The notes under the pieces: generated by a model
What the model saw: only the letters and a program-made list of their open reading frames with translations
What the model was told of the DNA's origin: nothing
Databases searched by the model: none
DNA from: UBA668 sp041394605
GTDB taxonomy: Bacteria > Actinomycetota > Acidimicrobiia > Acidimicrobiales > Ilumatobacteraceae
NCBI GenBank assembly: GCA_041394605.1
Contig: JAWKHX010000009.1
Coordinates: 1 to 64,000 of the forward strand
Direction of reading: 5' to 3'
Length of the DNA: 64,000 bases
Made by a program: the position numbers and the translations under genes
Part shown: piece after piece, positions 63,362 to 64,000 of the stretch
Position numbering within the stretch: position 1 is the stretch's first letter
How the letters are laid out: every line of letters starts with the position of its first letter

Positions 63362-64000
63362 GCCAGCCGGGGTTCGACTTCGGCGACGTCGGTGAGGACG
63401 GCGACCTCGACGATCACGGCTCGCCCACGTACAGCGTCGGCGAGCTGGCCGAGGCCATCAACGGCGCGTTGCAGCGCCGGTTCGACGACGGGGTGTGGGT
63501 GCGTGGCGAGATCCAGGGCTGGAACGAGCGCGGTGGCCACGCCTACTTCCAACTCGTGGAGGACGGCGAGGACGGCAAGGCCACCCTCAACGTGCAGTTC
63601 TTCGCCAACAACCGCATGCGGTTCCGGCCGGTGCTGCAGAAGGCCAAGCTGCGGCTGGGCAACGGGCTGAAGGTGCGCATCCACGGCCGGCTGGACTTCT
63701 ACGCCCCGTTCGGGCGCCTGGGCCTCACGATGGACGGCATCGACACCCGGTTCACGCTGGGCGACCTGGCCCTGCAGCGCGACGACGTGGTGCGCCGCCT
63801 CGTGGCCGGCGGCCTGTACGACCGCAACCGCCGCCTGCCCCTGTCGCCGGCCCCGTTGCGGGTCGGCGTCGTCACCAGCCTGGCCAGCGCAGCATGGGCG
63901 GACTTCCTGCACGAGGTGGAGCGCAGCGGCATCGGGTTCCAGCTGAGGGTGGTGGACGTGCGGGTGCAGGGCGAATGGGCGGTCACGGAGGTCACCGCCG
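63358..64000 (+). CDS. xseA: Exodeoxyribonuclease VII large subunit (partial, 3' end outside window)
   Basis: The 214 residues present show the N-terminal OB domain (YSVGELAEAINGALQRRF, VWVRGEIQGW, AYFQLVE, RIHGRLDFYAPFGRLGL) and the beginning of the catalytic domain (LPLSPAPLRVGVVTSLASAA). The enzyme degrades single-stranded DNA with XseB. The start is GTG 63358, overlapping the acetyltransferase stop. Confidence 0.92.
   Translation, partial: MSQPGFDFGDVGEDGDLDDHGSPTYSVGELAEAINGALQRRFDDGVWVRGEIQGWNERGGHAYFQLVEDGEDGKATLNVQFFANNRMRFRPVLQKAKLRLGNGLKVRIHGRLDFYAPFGRLGLTMDGIDTRFTLGDLALQRDDVVRRLVAGGLYDRNRRLPLSPAPLRVGVVTSLASAAWADFLHEVERSGIGFQLRVVDVRVQGEWAVTEVTA

Overview
This 64 kb window is high-GC, densely packed DNA from an actinobacterial chromosome. 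The strongest evidence is the cell-wall and signalling block at 7.1-15.6 kb (fhaA, fhaB, PP2C phosphatase, rodA/ftsW, pbpA, pknB, pabA/trpG, crgA), whose content and order match the cluster known near the origin of mycobacteria and other Actinobacteria, although here there is only one kinase gene. TANNNT -10 boxes lying 6-8 bases from start codons (leaderless mRNAs), GTG/TGA and ATG/TGA overlaps and many lipoprotein signals agree with this. Membership of the class Acidimicrobiia is my inference from general style and cannot be proven from the sequence.

Layout. 1-140: tail of an upstream gene and its terminator. 145-5937: a putative 5.8 kb mobile element with perfect 16-base terminal inverted repeats and 5-base flanking direct repeats. 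It carries a type II restriction-modification system, an HTH regulator, and a frameshifted recombinase-like gene plus DDE transposase gene, and it ends exactly at the 3' end of a tRNA-Leu gene. 6.1-15.6 kb: a glycosyltransferase, then the division/kinase cluster. 15.7-25 kb: thiolase, MarR regulator, a broken class-III aminotransferase, membrane proteins, a GIDE/LemA-like protein, PhzF, a ferredoxin-reductase-type flavoprotein and a lipoprotein hydrolase. 25-31 kb: a 2040-residue alpha-2-macroglobulin-like lipoprotein without the thioester motif. 31.2-33.8 kb: a LarA-like racemase coupled to a D-lactate/glycolate oxidase. 33.8-38.2 kb: pyrE, tesB, a conserved small coiled-coil protein, purB and purA. 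38.3-45.9 kb: amidase, PPOX flavoprotein, an atypical HisD-family dehydrogenase, a very large oxidoreductase fused to a rubrerythrin, and a CapA-like exported protein. 45.9-50.1 kb: a coiled-coil protein with PilB and PilC. 50.2-53.8 kb: 5'-3' exonuclease, SRP RNA, tRNA-Ser(GGA), DsbB-like protein, tadA, a DUF4388-like protein and tRNA-Ser(CGA). 53.9-64 kb: a DUF4185-like exported protein with three surface repeats, two tandem TAP-family lipoproteins, an ABC exporter, rmuC, a GNAT acetyltransferase and the start of xseA.

How the genes fit together. PknB, the PP2C phosphatase and the two FHA proteins form a phosphorylation module placed with the RodA/PbpA wall-synthesis pair and CrgA. LarA-like plus D-lactate oxidase would interconvert and oxidise lactate-type 2-hydroxy acids. 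The fused oxidoreductase has everything needed to pass electrons from NAD(P)H through flavin, Fe-S and rubredoxin-like centres to a di-iron site, so it looks like a one-polypeptide NAD(P)H peroxidase.

Quality note. Six single-base indels break otherwise good genes, five of them in G/C runs; some or all may be sequencing errors. Genes affected: the small ORF in the R-M locus, the recombinase-like gene, the transposase, the aminotransferase (two) and the large oxidoreductase.
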